Part shown: in pieces, positions 1 to 8,395 of the stretch
How positions within the stretch are numbered: position 1 is the stretch's first letter
Layout: each line of letters begins with the position of its first letter
From: Promethearchaeota archaeon
GTDB lineage: Archaea; Asgardarchaeota; Lokiarchaeia; Sigynarchaeales; SOKP01
Length of the DNA stretch: 39,052 bases
Direction of reading: 5' to 3'
Assembly: GCA_030668025.1 (NCBI GenBank)
Contig: DAOUUT010000005.1
Location: forward strand, 1-39,052
Notes under the pieces: model-generated
The model's input: only the letters and a program-made list of their open reading frames with translations
Databases searched by the model: none
Told to the model about the DNA's origin: nothing
Position numbers and translations under genes: made by a program

Positions 1-384
1 CAATAATAATATTAATAAAAAGAAAATTTTGCTGATTCTTTTCATTTCAATATCAGAAACGATATATTTCGCAATTGTTTGACCGTGTGTGAGTTTTAAG
101 ATTAAAGTATATATGGTTAGAGACAGAGCAAAAACGGAAATACTAATTGATATTAATAGATTAAATATAGAGGCAAAATCGTTGATAGTTATTGATTGGG
201 GATACGCAAGAATAAAAATGTTAGCTACTACTAATAAGATTACACATAATATTGTAAATATATAAGGTAATACAGACTTAGTAAAAAAATCCCATATTTT
301 TTTTAAGAATTTTACAAATTTCTGGATTATGATTTTGACTTGTATTCTACCTTTCTTTTTTTGGACTGTATTTTCTTTCGTCAT
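1..384 (-). CDS. Membrane protein, C-terminus cut by window edge
   Basis: An open frame of 128 codons reads from an ATG at 384 to base 1 without a stop, so the gene continues off the left edge. The first 35 residues are basic. Two or three hydrophobic segments follow: about residues 41-62 (beginning SVLPYIFTIL), about 74-98 (FNLLISISISVFALSLTIY), and a third starting near residue 118 at the edge. An AGGAGAT sequence lies 14 nt before the ATG, a long spacing for a ribosome binding site, so the start is not certain. The function is not recognised. The composition of charged N-terminus plus repeated hydrophobic helices makes an integral membrane protein very likely. Confidence 0.7.
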   Translation of the reverse strand, partial: MTKENTVQKKKGRIQVKIIIQKFVKFLKKIWDFFTKSVLPYIFTILCVILLVVANIFILAYPQSITINDFASIFNLLISISISVFALSLTIYTLILKLTHGQTIAKYIVSDIEMKRISKIFFLLILLL

Positions 385-406
385 GATACAGATGATATCT
401 CCTAAA

Positions 407-616
407 TTAAAAAAGATAAAATGATAGTGTGCTTAGATTTATTGATCTGATAAGGTTGATTTGTTTGTTACTAACCTTCAATTGTGCTTTGGTTAAAAAG
501 ATAAAATCTTTATAAAATATTTTATTTTTATATCCTCTTTGATAATTTTCTAAATAGTGAAGAACAAGTTCCCAAGTTATTTCTTTGATATCCGTTAACT
601 TGACTATATGAGCCAT
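407..616 (-). CDS. Small hypothetical protein (69 aa)
   Basis: ATG-initiated frame of 69 codons, 22 bp upstream of the membrane protein gene and in the same direction. The product is mixed charged and hydrophobic, with no clear membrane helix or known motif. No Shine-Dalgarno sequence is visible, which fits a leaderless or chance frame. Its adjacency and orientation relative to 1-384 favour a real gene, but the short length and AT-rich sequence leave doubt. Confidence 0.4.
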   Translation of the reverse strand: MAHIVKLTDIKEITWELVLHYLENYQRGYKNKIFYKDFIFLTKAQLKVSNKQINLIRSINLSTLSFYLF

Positions 617-752
617 TTTAAAATTAATCTAAACTTATCTTTTTGGTCCTTTTTACGTACTCTCTAACTCTTTTGAAAAAATTGTCAAGCATTTCCTTTA
701 CTCTTTCTCTAAAACAAGATATGGTTAAAAAATCTATCTCGAAGATTTAAGA

Positions 753-950
753 TTATTTCTGTTTATCTTTAAAATGTGTATATTTACTTAATTTTTTGTA
801 TAATCTTCTATAGTTTTTAGCAATTTCAAGTATAGGTCTATTACTTTGAGTTTTCTTATTAAATGATGGATTGGAGCCAATTATCGCATAAATAGTGCGT
901 GTCTCATGGGTTGGAGTACCTCTTCCTTCTGAAAGTTCCTTCCAACTCAT
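753..950 (-). CDS. Small basic hypothetical protein (65 aa)
   Basis: The open frame could begin at 986, but the ATG at 950 has a GAGGT ribosome binding site 8 nt upstream, so that start is preferred. It gives a 65-residue product beginning MSWKELSEGRG. The C-terminal half is strongly basic (NYRRLYKKLSKYTHFKDKQK), which would suit nucleic-acid or ribosome binding, but no family is recognised. The well-placed ribosome binding site is the main reason to believe the gene. Confidence 0.5.
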   Translation of the reverse strand: MSWKELSEGRGTPTHETRTIYAIIGSNPSFNKKTQSNRPILEIAKNYRRLYKKLSKYTHFKDKQK

Positions 951-1114
951 ATTATTTACCTCATTATTAGGTGCACAAGTGTCCAAAAAATCAATAAAAA
1001 AAAATCTGTTTTGGATAGAAATGCTTAATAATCTTTAATGTTAAAGAAGAAATTTATACCATAAGCCAAAAAAGTAGTTAAAATTTTACCTAAATATAAA
1101 TTTAAATCCTTAAT

Positions 1115-2566
1115 TTAGCTTAAACCGTATTTTGAAAGACTTAGATAGATTAATATTATGGATAGCGCATTAGCTTTTGTATAAATATCATTAAATTGAT
1201 TAATTGAGTCTAATCCATGAGCAATTACATTTCGATAATTTTTCGATATTTGGCCTTCTTCATCTAAAAGTAACCATTCGACAAAAATCAAGGTTTTTTC
1301 ATTTACAATTTTTTTTAGTTTTGCTATTAAAGGTCTTATAGATCTTTGGCGTTCCTTGTTTTCTTCGATACTTATGGTTTCAATATTATTTTTTTTACAA
1401 ATTTCTCTTAAAATACTTTCGATTTGGAATAAACACGATTGAATACAATCAAAATAATTTTCATTAAAATAGGACTTCAGACTACATTGGAATATTTTTT
1501 TTGATACTTCATTAATAACTTCTGAATATTGGATTGAAGAAAGAATTATTGTAGATAGATCATCTTTATCGAATTTATCTGTTAATCTTTGGAATAGAAA
1601 CAATCGAAAGTTCCAATCACATTCATAATTAACCCATTTTGCCAAAATATCGGATGTTCCATGAGAGCTTATTTGTTTTCCTCCTTCAAATTTTTTTACA
1701 TTCCCGTCAGAAAAATATATCGTTGGTAAAAAACCTGTTACACTACTTATTTCTCTAGGTATAATCGGAAGAAAACAATCAGATAGAATTATTTTATTAA
1801 TAATTTGTTCTGGGGTATCGTTTTTAAAAGGTTCTAATATCTTTTCTATATGATTATTTGGGATTTTACCTCCTTCAGAAAGTGGGATTGAACCATAATT
1901 GCATCTAGGAATCAATTTGTTAATACTGTCTATTTCACATCTCACATCATTACATAGTTTATCTCGATCTGAGCAGTATTTCTGGAGTATCTGCAATTTT
2001 ATATTTAAAAAGTTACGTTTTATCCCCATTGATTGCATATCATCTTCATCCCACTCCTCGTTATCTACTTTCGTTTTAAAAAAATTTAAATATTTCATAG
2101 CAAAAATGTATTTTTTTCCTTTTATCTCATCATCCTTATTCATTTTTTCATAAAAAATAAGAATATTATCTGTAAAACTAAGATCGGTCGTCACATTTCC
2201 ATAAAAAACTTCATCTACCCAATAATCAATCGCATTAAATACACTATTTGGTATAGATGCCCTTTTCAATATCTTTCCATCGATTTTAATAAATGTTTTT
2301 AAGACCCCTGACGGATCTTTCTGCTTTTCTAAAAATAGTTGTAAAATTATTCCGACATTATTAAACATTTCTTGATTTGATGTTTTAACCTTAAGGGACA
2401 ATTTAATATATTCTTCTATTAGCCATCTTGGTTTGTATCGCTTATTTTCTTGCACAAGAATGTTCATTGCAACATTAAAATATAGGGGGACTAAATGATA
2501 ATTATTGAGTGTCTTGTAGTAACATTCATCTGTAAGTCCCTTCTTGATGTATTCAAAATATACCAA
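1115..2566 (-). CDS. DUF4209/HEPN-like protein
   Basis: About 483 residues. The last 100 residues are helical and carry RNVIAHG at 445-451, which fits the conserved RNxxxHG motif of DUF4209 and the Rx4-6H active-site pattern of HEPN ribonucleases (R445, H450). The N-terminal 350 residues are mainly helical and unrecognised. HEPN proteins typically cut RNA in toxin, abortive-infection or other defence systems; that role is inferred here. The start is unresolved. The TTG at 2566 has no ribosome binding site. The frame stays open for 25 more codons upstream (to 2641) without an ATG, GTG or TTG, and those codons look coding. An ATG at 2669 lies in a neighbouring frame, separated by an A9 tract at 2615-2623. 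The true gene may therefore begin at 2669 with a one-base slip. Confidence 0.75.
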   Translation of the reverse strand: MVYFEYIKKGLTDECYYKTLNNYHLVPLYFNVAMNILVQENKRYKPRWLIEEYIKLSLKVKTSNQEMFNNVGIILQLFLEKQKDPSGVLKTFIKIDGKILKRASIPNSVFNAIDYWVDEVFYGNVTTDLSFTDNILIFYEKMNKDDEIKGKKYIFAMKYLNFFKTKVDNEEWDEDDMQSMGIKRNFLNIKLQILQKYCSDRDKLCNDVRCEIDSINKLIPRCNYGSIPLSEGGKIPNNHIEKILEPFKNDTPEQIINKIILSDCFLPIIPREISSVTGFLPTIYFSDGNVKKFEGGKQISSHGTSDILAKWVNYECDWNFRLFLFQRLTDKFDKDDLSTIILSSIQYSEVINEVSKKIFQCSLKSYFNENYFDCIQSCLFQIESILREICKKNNIETISIEENKERQRSIRPLIAKLKKIVNEKTLIFVEWLLLDEEGQISKNYRNVIAHGLDSINQFNDIYTKANALSIILIYLSLSKYGLS

Positions 2567-2730
2567 TTTTAAAAATTTATTGGCAGTATTTTCAATTAGT
2601 TCTATGTAATACTCTTTTTTTTTCGGAGTGAATAAAACAAATCAGCCCATCAAGACTGAATTTCAACATACTCTTGGTTATTTAGCAAGCTAAGGATTCT
2701 TTTTCTCTGAAACATTAGTGATTTCATCCT

Positions 2731-3528
2731 TTATTGTTTTTCTATAAGACAGTAAAATTGAAGCCCACCATAAGGATTCCTTGATAAGGCATTATCAACA
2801 TTATATCTCCAAAATTCAATGAATCCTGTGTATAATTTCTCTTCTGGATGGCGATGTATCCATGGTAACCATGAATCTATCCACCAAAAGGACTTTTTTT
2901 CTATGATTTTCACATTAAATTTTCTTATTTCATTTAGTATTTTGCAAGATTTTAAAGGAAATTCATGAGTTTGAGGTGTGTAATTCTGAAATGGAGCCCA
3001 TGTATGTTTTCTATAAAAGCCCGTTATTTCAAAAAACCACTTTACAATTCCTAATAGATTAAAATAATTCGGTGTGCTTATAAAAATAATTCCATTTTTT
3101 TTTGTTACTCTTAACAATTCTCTTATAATTGATTTCCATTTATTTCCTGTATGCTCTAAAACTTCTGTACAGACTACAATATCAAAGAAGTTACTCTTTT
3201 GTTTTACCGGTAGATTTGAACTAATTTCAATTATATCAATACATCCTACATTCTCTTTAATTATAAAATTCTCTATATCTCGTCCTACACACAATTCTGC
3301 CCCATTTAATTTGGAAAACGCTAAGAAATTGCCTGTTCCACAGCCGAAATCATAAATTCTGGCATCTTTAAAATGGAATTTAGAAAAAATTTTTAAACCT
3401 AATGGTGTTAGCCTTTTTCCATATTTTCTAAAAAGATCTATATGAAGGGTATAAGGAGAACTAAGCATTGTAGGGTGTGATTTATAGAAATGCCTTAGAG
3501 AATCGTAATTTAGTTTGTTCTTACTCAT
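2731..3528 (-). CDS. Class I SAM-dependent methyltransferase
   Basis: 265 residues with a Rossmann-type methyltransferase core. Motif I is YDFGCGTGNF at 59-68 (D60, G62, G64, G66). The acidic residue after beta-2 is in the RDIE stretch. Motif IV is near FFDIVVCTEVLEHTG, and motif V/VI near LLRVTKKNGIIFISTPN. This layout is the Methyltransf_11/23 type seen in small-molecule, lipid and sugar methyltransferases. The C-terminal third is rich in Trp and Tyr and probably shapes the substrate pocket. The ATG at 3528 follows the glycosyltransferase stop by 12 bp, so the gene is the last of a three-gene operon with a glycosyltransferase and a radical SAM enzyme. A role in modifying a surface glycan or lipid is inferred; the substrate is unknown. 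Confidence 0.9.
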   Translation of the reverse strand: MSKNKLNYDSLRHFYKSHPTMLSSPYTLHIDLFRKYGKRLTPLGLKIFSKFHFKDARIYDFGCGTGNFLAFSKLNGAELCVGRDIENFIIKENVGCIDIIEISSNLPVKQKSNFFDIVVCTEVLEHTGNKWKSIIRELLRVTKKNGIIFISTPNYFNLLGIVKWFFEITGFYRKHTWAPFQNYTPQTHEFPLKSCKILNEIRKFNVKIIEKKSFWWIDSWLPWIHRHPEEKLYTGFIEFWRYNVDNALSRNPYGGLQFYCLIEKQ

Positions 3529-3540
3529 TTTTAATCCATT

Positions 3541-4683
3541 TTAAAATATTAGAATAATTAATAAGAATAGTGATATAGATAAATATCCGATAAATTTTTT
3601 CAAGGCATTTAATCGCTCATATCTTATAGATTCTCCCGTACAAAAATAATCCCATCTCTCTGTAAATTTCCAAAATTTGGGCATTTGATGAATATACCGA
3701 CCATAATCATTAAGCTGTCGAATTAGTACCGCCTTTACTAGTGAAGTAAAATTAAAATTCCTTCTTTGGGATTTAAATTTCCTCATTTCACATACAAGTT
3801 CCCACAGACAAAACAAAAATAGATTAATTAATAAATATATTATGAGTTTGAAAATTGATTCAGGAAGAAATATTAAATTTATCAAGATTAAAATCAGTAA
3901 AATAGTAAAATACTCAATTAAATTTGGATATTGATGAAATCGATATTGAGAGAAATCTCTGTGTAAATAAACATCACCATAACCCCATCGAAAAAATCTT
4001 ATATAGCTTTTACAAGATTCTGACCAGAAAGGGTGGTTGACTCGTGCTCCAGGAGATGATTTAAATAACTTTAAATTATTACGATTATTGCCATTGTATT
4101 TTTCTATTATTTTTAAACAAAAATTGATATCTTCCCCTCCCCCTTTTTTTGGATAGTGAATAGGAAATCTTATTTCGCCTATTGCGTCAGCTCGAATTAA
4201 TAGATTAGCAGTTATACCCCAATACATCTCCTCTTTCTTTTCAGCAAGAGTGAAAAAATGTAACATATCACTCAATCTAATAGCTTTTTCAAAACTTGAA
4301 TGTGCTTCCGGCATATTTGTAATACCGATATAACCAGGATGGTCTGGATATTTTCCAAGGATTTCAATATAATTTAGAAGCAAGTCACGATTGGCAACGC
4401 AATCATCATCCATGAAGAGAAGAAAATCTCCGGAAGCAAGGTCAATTCCCTTATTTCTTGAAGCCGAAGCACCTAAGTTCTTGAAATTCTTAAAGATTTC
4501 TGTTTTTATATTTTCATAGCGTAAGCTAATATTTTCTAAATTAGCTATATTTGCTGAAGGATTGTCAATAATGAAAATTAATTCGATTTTATATCCATCA
4601 GGGATATTTAATTTGAAGAAAGATTCTAGCGTATGGTTTTCTTGTCTAGATGTTGGAATTATTATAGAAATAAGTATTATCAT
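3541..4683 (-). CDS. Family 2 glycosyltransferase with C-terminal membrane helices
   Basis: 380 residues. The N-terminal half is a GT-A fold: an opening beta strand (ISIIIPTSR), the LGASASRNKGI stretch at 70-80, and the metal-binding DDD at 92-94 within LLFMDDDCVANRD. An acidic run, KKGGGEDINFCLKI, matches the catalytic ED position of GT2 enzymes. Hydrophobic segments at about 257-295 and 364-380 should anchor it to the membrane, facing the cytoplasm. GT2 enzymes move sugars from nucleotide or dolichyl donors onto lipid or polymer acceptors. It lies 10 bp after the radical SAM gene and 12 bp before the methyltransferase. The ATG directly follows AGGTGA with no spacing, so translation might start slightly downstream. 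Confidence 0.9.
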   Translation of the reverse strand: MIILISIIIPTSRQENHTLESFFKLNIPDGYKIELIFIIDNPSANIANLENISLRYENIKTEIFKNFKNLGASASRNKGIDLASGDFLLFMDDDCVANRDLLLNYIEILGKYPDHPGYIGITNMPEAHSSFEKAIRLSDMLHFFTLAEKKEEMYWGITANLLIRADAIGEIRFPIHYPKKGGGEDINFCLKIIEKYNGNNRNNLKLFKSSPGARVNHPFWSESCKSYIRFFRWGYGDVYLHRDFSQYRFHQYPNLIEYFTILLILILINLIFLPESIFKLIIYLLINLFLFCLWELVCEMRKFKSQRRNFNFTSLVKAVLIRQLNDYGRYIHQMPKFWKFTERWDYFCTGESIRYERLNALKKFIGYLSISLFLLIILIF

Positions 4684-4693
4684 TCACCTGTTT

Positions 4694-5653
4694 TTATGAC
4701 CACTTATGGTTGATGGGTTGGAGACAAAAGCAATACGGCTTAACTATACAACTTTCCAAATTTTTGGTAAATTCCTCGCCTACATCATTAATTAGTTTAT
4801 GAGAAAATTTTGTGCTTGACTTCCCATAGATTGTGTGTTGACACCAGAAACAAAATTTCAATAATCCTTCGTGTAATAATACAGTATTATTCCTCAATGC
4901 ACATTTATTGGGAACCAAAGTCTTACCTTCAATAAGATTTTTTAAATCTTTCCAAAATTCGATAATATTGGTAAAATTTGATTTACATTTTTTATGTTTA
5001 AAATTTGAATATATTGTATCTAAATCTTTGATGTTTTTTTGAGTTAAATTTAACATAGGAGCGTTATAAGATAAATAACCATCATCAAAAACTGGTTGAA
5101 ATTTTACTTGGTCAATACCATTGATTTGTGAATAAGAAATTATTTTTTCAATTTCATACCAATTACAGTTCGTCGAAGTTAATACCACATTTAGCCCAAG
5201 GAATGAAACAATAGATGGACTATCTCTATGTATAACGGAAGTATTCTTTAAATTTTCTAAAATTTTTTTAAAAAGTATTGATTGGTTGGAAGAATGCATT
5301 CTGTTACTTTTAATAGATAAAGTGTTTACTGAAAACACAATTTCTTTAATTCCCAGATTTGAAAGTAATTGGATTTTATTTTGATTCAGCAAAATTCCAT
5401 TGGAAATAATTCGAATAGGAAGTTCCAATTGATTATAGTATTTAACTACTTCTTGGATATATTTTGATAAGGTTGGTTCTCCACCTGATAAAACTATTCT
5501 ATCTATATTTAGAGCTCTAAGACTTTCAGGGGGAATCAAAAGATCATGCAAATGAATTTCTTTAAATTTACGATCATAATTATTTTTATCCCATTGACAA
5601 TAGTTGCAACTTGAGTTGCACTCATAACAAATATCAATTACTAATTCGGTCAT
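4694..5653 (-). CDS. Radical SAM protein with C-terminal cysteine cluster
   Basis: 319 residues. C12, C16 and C19 form the CX3CX2C motif (in CNSSCNYC) that binds the [4Fe-4S] cluster used to cleave S-adenosylmethionine. RIVLSGGEPTL supplies the GGE motif contacting the SAM amino group. The C-terminus holds further cysteines (in NKCALR, FCFWC and C302, C308, C310), arranged like a SPASM or twitch domain carrying an auxiliary Fe-S cluster. SPASM enzymes modify peptides, sugars or other substrates. It is the first gene of an operon with a glycosyltransferase and a methyltransferase, with a TATA box about 30 bp upstream. The substrate is unknown; a modified glycan, lipid or peptide exported to the surface would fit the context. 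Confidence 0.9.
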   Translation of the reverse strand: MTELVIDICYECNSSCNYCQWDKNNYDRKFKEIHLHDLLIPPESLRALNIDRIVLSGGEPTLSKYIQEVVKYYNQLELPIRIISNGILLNQNKIQLLSNLGIKEIVFSVNTLSIKSNRMHSSNQSILFKKILENLKNTSVIHRDSPSIVSFLGLNVVLTSTNCNWYEIEKIISYSQINGIDQVKFQPVFDDGYLSYNAPMLNLTQKNIKDLDTIYSNFKHKKCKSNFTNIIEFWKDLKNLIEGKTLVPNKCALRNNTVLLHEGLLKFCFWCQHTIYGKSSTKFSHKLINDVGEEFTKNLESCIVKPYCFCLQPINHKWS

Positions 5654-5681
5654 TTAAAATCTCAGTTTATTTACATATTTT

Positions 5682-5690
5682 GATATAAAA
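5682..5690 (-). promoter_or_regulatory. TATA box for the radical SAM operon
   Basis: On the minus strand the sequence reads TTTTATATC, preceded by a purine-poor BRE-like stretch. Its centre lies about 33 bp upstream of the ATG at 5653, so the transcript would have a leader of only a few bases. This is the usual archaeal arrangement. Confidence 0.5.
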
Positions 5691-5786
5691 GAAAAGGAAA
5701 TTACTTTTTTTAATGAAGAGTATAAATTTGCTACTTTTGGAAGAAGTAATCATCTTATACTAGTTATCATAGATTAGGATTTCTTC

Positions 5787-5993
5787 TTAGTGATTTTTAA
5801 AGTATTTTTCATTTTCTTCAAACCATTTTCTTCCATCAATTGTTATTTTCTTATGGCATTCATAACATGCAGTTATACCATTTCTAGTATCCCATTCTAA
5901 TTTAGTTTTATTATGTTCTTGACAATACTTTCTTGAATAGATATGATGAGCAGAATTACCCACCTCTCCGCACACTCTATATTTAAATTCCAC
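5787..5993 (-). CDS. Small HNH endonuclease-like protein, possibly N-terminally truncated
   Basis: 68 residues with an HNH core: AHHIY (catalytic His pair), RNGITACYECHKK (Asn, the CxxC zinc ligands and the final His). The domain normally starts with a CxxC pair; here the first cysteine position reads Tyr (KYRVCGEVG), so one zinc ligand seems lost. The GTG start at 5993 falls inside the first unit of a 23-bp tandem repeat, and the frame is closed just upstream. Both points suggest that the 5' part of a longer gene was lost when the repeat formed or inserted. A nuclease of homing or mobile-element type is inferred. It may be inactive. Confidence 0.6.
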   Translation of the reverse strand: MEFKYRVCGEVGNSAHHIYSRKYCQEHNKTKLEWDTRNGITACYECHKKITIDGRKWFEENEKYFKNH

Positions 5994-6050
5994 CCATTTT
6001 CAGAAAAAAGTTCCACCCATTTTCAGAAAAAAGTTCCACCCATTTTCAGA
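5988..6050. repeat. 23-bp tandem repeat, 2.7 copies
   Basis: Two identical 23-bp units (5988-6010 and 6011-6033) are followed by a third copy identical for 17 bp (6034-6050). Unit length is not a multiple of three, so this is not a protein repeat. Each complete unit, read on the minus strand, contains the short frame MGGTFF followed by a stop. The repeat touches the start of the HNH gene. It resembles the reiterated end sequences of some insertion sequences, but no matching element or transposase is present. Confidence 0.85.
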
Positions 6051-6171
6051 ATTTCTTATGAAACGACTCTAACAGGTTATTGATGGTGGGAATGAACGGA
6101 TTTCTTTGGTGGGCTATAATTTTTGGCAACCACCCTTCCTTAATTTAAAATAATCCCTTAATTAACATCTA

Positions 6172-7455
6172 TTATTTCTCTATTTCTAATAATGTCCCTA
6201 ATAAAAGAATTGTATAATTATAACCCATTTTTGCTTCCCATTCGAGAACATCTCTATCATTACCGTGTCCCGAATCTCTCGTATTTCTTATGGTTCCAAC
6301 TGTATTAATCCCAGATAAAAGAAGATGATCGATCCCATCCATTACAGCACTATCTGATTTTTTAAATAAATCTTGCTTTCTCTTCCTTATTTCTTTGGTT
6401 AAATCTGATAAACTAAATTTTCTATATTTCTTTTCATTTCCTAAGAGATTTTTGTAAAAATTTTCAAGTGCTTTACAACAATAAAGCGATACATCATTCC
6501 ACTCGGCATTTAATTGATGATCATAAGCTTTATCTAAGTTTTCTAAAGCTTTTGGATATTTTTCAAGGTTTTTATAAACCCTTTTTTCTTCTATCTCTTC
6601 AACACTATTTCCAATGATTTTTAATTTTCCATTCACGCAAGATATAAAATCAAAACCAAGCAAGCGAAATATTTCATCAAATAAATCATCAAACTCTTTT
6701 GATGTCAAAATGTTCCGAACATCATCAGAATTAGTAAAAAATACTTTTCTAAATTCTTCTTCTAATGGAAGTGTTTTTCTAGCTAATTCTTTAATGTTGG
6801 AGTTTTTTAATTGATACTTGTATAATTTATCTGATAATTTTTCTGATTCAACTTCGTCAAAATCCGCATCATCTCGAGACCTTAATTCATCTTGTTGTTT
6901 TTGATATTTTTGGGTTGCCTTTTCCCATTTTTTTTGGTTTTTTCTCGCATATTTTCCGTAAGCTTTTGTGTATTCTTTTCTTTTTTGTGTTTGGAATGAA
7001 AATTCTTTGCTCCATCCACCTTTATGATCTAAATAACTAATTTTCTTATTAATTTCACTTATCCAACAGTTTAATTCCTTAAAACTATTATTAACAACTA
7101 TTCGGTCTTTCTCTTTTTTATATCCAAACTCTCTGAATAATTCAATGAAATGACCAGAAATTACATTTCTAAATCTTAGCACATCTGTTCGATAAAAACT
7201 TCTGAATCGTCCCACGGATTCAAGCCAATCTGCTAGTAAAACAAATCCTTTTCTATGACATTGTTCGATAACACCATAAAAAGGAAATTGTAATGGAAAA
7301 TCATTGTCCCACATCCATCTAACTCTATTTATATCGACTTTTAGAGGATGGTAAGGATAGCATTTAATAAGGTTTAATAATTTTGCCGTCCCCTCTTTTA
7401 TGTTAATATCTTCAAATTCAATGGGTAGAGATTTATCAGTATTTATATCTTTCAT
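6172..7455 (-). CDS. Abi_C-like HEPN protein
   Basis: 427 residues. The C-terminal 120 residues are helical and contain TIRNTRDSGHG at 388-398, which fits the Abi_C (abortive infection C-terminus) signature and the HEPN Rx4-6H pattern (R390, H397). A central charged region at about 150-240 is probably coiled coil. The N-terminus is unrecognised (WMWDNDFPLQFPFYG). Abi_C proteins are associated with phage-induced growth arrest through RNA cleavage; that role here is inferred. The ATG at 7455 sits about 25 bp from a good TATA box, so the message is probably leaderless. No partner antitoxin is apparent. Together with the DUF4209-like and ApeA-like proteins it is one of three unrelated HEPN-type proteins in the window. 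Confidence 0.8.
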   Translation of the reverse strand: MKDINTDKSLPIEFEDINIKEGTAKLLNLIKCYPYHPLKVDINRVRWMWDNDFPLQFPFYGVIEQCHRKGFVLLADWLESVGRFRSFYRTDVLRFRNVISGHFIELFREFGYKKEKDRIVVNNSFKELNCWISEINKKISYLDHKGGWSKEFSFQTQKRKEYTKAYGKYARKNQKKWEKATQKYQKQQDELRSRDDADFDEVESEKLSDKLYKYQLKNSNIKELARKTLPLEEEFRKVFFTNSDDVRNILTSKEFDDLFDEIFRLLGFDFISCVNGKLKIIGNSVEEIEEKRVYKNLEKYPKALENLDKAYDHQLNAEWNDVSLYCCKALENFYKNLLGNEKKYRKFSLSDLTKEIRKRKQDLFKKSDSAVMDGIDHLLLSGINTVGTIRNTRDSGHGNDRDVLEWEAKMGYNYTILLLGTLLEIEK

Positions 7456-7474
7456 TTTTGAAACAAACTGTTAG

Positions 7475-7484
7475 CTTTTATATA
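7475..7484 (-). promoter_or_regulatory. TATA box for the Abi_C-like gene
   Basis: Minus-strand TATATAAAAG is centred 24 bp upstream of the ATG at 7455. This places the expected transcription start at or next to the start codon, giving a leaderless mRNA. Confidence 0.6.
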
Positions 7485-8045
7485 GGATCATAATAGAGAA
7501 AAGATTTTTGTTGGGAATGGTGAGAAAATCTATTCACTGATGTAATTCTATGTTATCTTAATGTAAGAATGAAAATATATTTTTATGGTATTTTTGAAAT
7601 GTAAATTAAATAAAATTCTACCTATAATCATTAAATACTCCCGTGTTAATGTTGTATCATAACCTTAGTTTATTACCAACACCTTACCCCCTCTTGAGAC
7701 GGTTCTCGCTGTCTTTTTTTTTTATAATAATTGATACTTGTAAAAAGTGAGAAAAAAAAGTAAAAATGAATAAAAAAGGATTTATAGTATTATGATTCTG
7801 CCTATTTCTTCTTCCGTGGATGGAACGATTGCTCCTTGTCTGCGAACACAGATTCCAATTCCAAATTTAGCTCGTCGAACTCCTCTAGGCTGTCTGTTTT
7901 ATCGAATTCTTCTTCATAAAACCATGAAGAAATCAAAATAGGAAAAATTCCCTAAATTTCTAAGTTAGCTTTTTTTCTTTTATTTTCAAGCAGCAAAGCG
8001 TTGAGCAAACCTTTATAATAAACTAATTTATAAAAAGAGTATACC
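7485..8045. other. Gene-poor interval
   Basis: No complete gene is seen. The first 200 bp are AT-rich and featureless. A 4-bp stem (GAGA-CGGT-TCTC, 7696-7707) precedes a run of ten T at 7714-7723. It resembles a terminator, but no plus-strand gene lies upstream. A coding-like frame without a start lies at 7802-7933. TTTATAA elements at about 8012-8038 may drive the gene at 8046. Confidence 0.5.
7802..7933 (-). pseudogene. Coding-like remnant without a start
   Basis: The minus strand holds 43 open codons between a TGA (7934-7936) and a TAG (7802-7804). The product is acidic and then basic, ending ADKEQSFHPRKKK. Its codon choice resembles neighbouring genes, yet it contains no usable start codon. 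It may be the 3' end of a gene broken by deletion or frameshift, or a chance frame. Confidence 0.25.
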
Positions 8046-8309
8046 ATGAAAATTCTGAAAACTCTCAAAGCTGTAATTAAAAATTTGTTGTGGTTCGCGT
8101 TTTTGGCAATGCCCGTTTACTTAGTGGCATACGTCGTTTCCAAATTGTCGTTTCTAATTTCTGAAGGCGTATACGTTAGCTTCCCCTTGGAATTCGCTTA
8201 CCAATTGTACCCGCTAATGGAATTGGTAAGCCATGCCGTAAGTGCTTCCGTAAGCATAGTAGTTGCAGCGGTCGGTTTGTATTTTATAGACCGCTTTTCA
8301 AAAAAATAA
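8046..8309 (+). CDS. Small membrane protein (87 aa)
   Basis: ATG start with TTTATAA-type promoter elements 10-35 bp upstream. The product has a basic N-terminus (MKILKTLKAVIK), one hydrophobic helix at about 13-36 and a second at about 60-81, and ends FIDRFSKK. Two short helices joined by an external loop suggest a hairpin membrane protein. No family is recognised. The gene stands alone between minus-strand genes. Confidence 0.6.
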   Translation: MKILKTLKAVIKNLLWFAFLAMPVYLVAYVVSKLSFLISEGVYVSFPLEFAYQLYPLMELVSHAVSASVSIVVAAVGLYFIDRFSKK

Positions 8310-8395
8310 CCTGTTTAAAATTTTAAATTTTTCTTCTATAATAAATGACTAATTACTATGCTTGTTCTCCAAAATACAAAAAAAATAATTAGAAA

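Noticed and set aside
6108..6145. GGTGG/CCACC inverted pair as a stem-loop
   Set aside because: The stem is only 5 bp with a long loop and no T-tract or gene end in a useful position.
7696..7723. Intrinsic terminator (short stem plus ten T)
   Set aside because: The stem is only 4 bp and no plus-strand gene precedes it.
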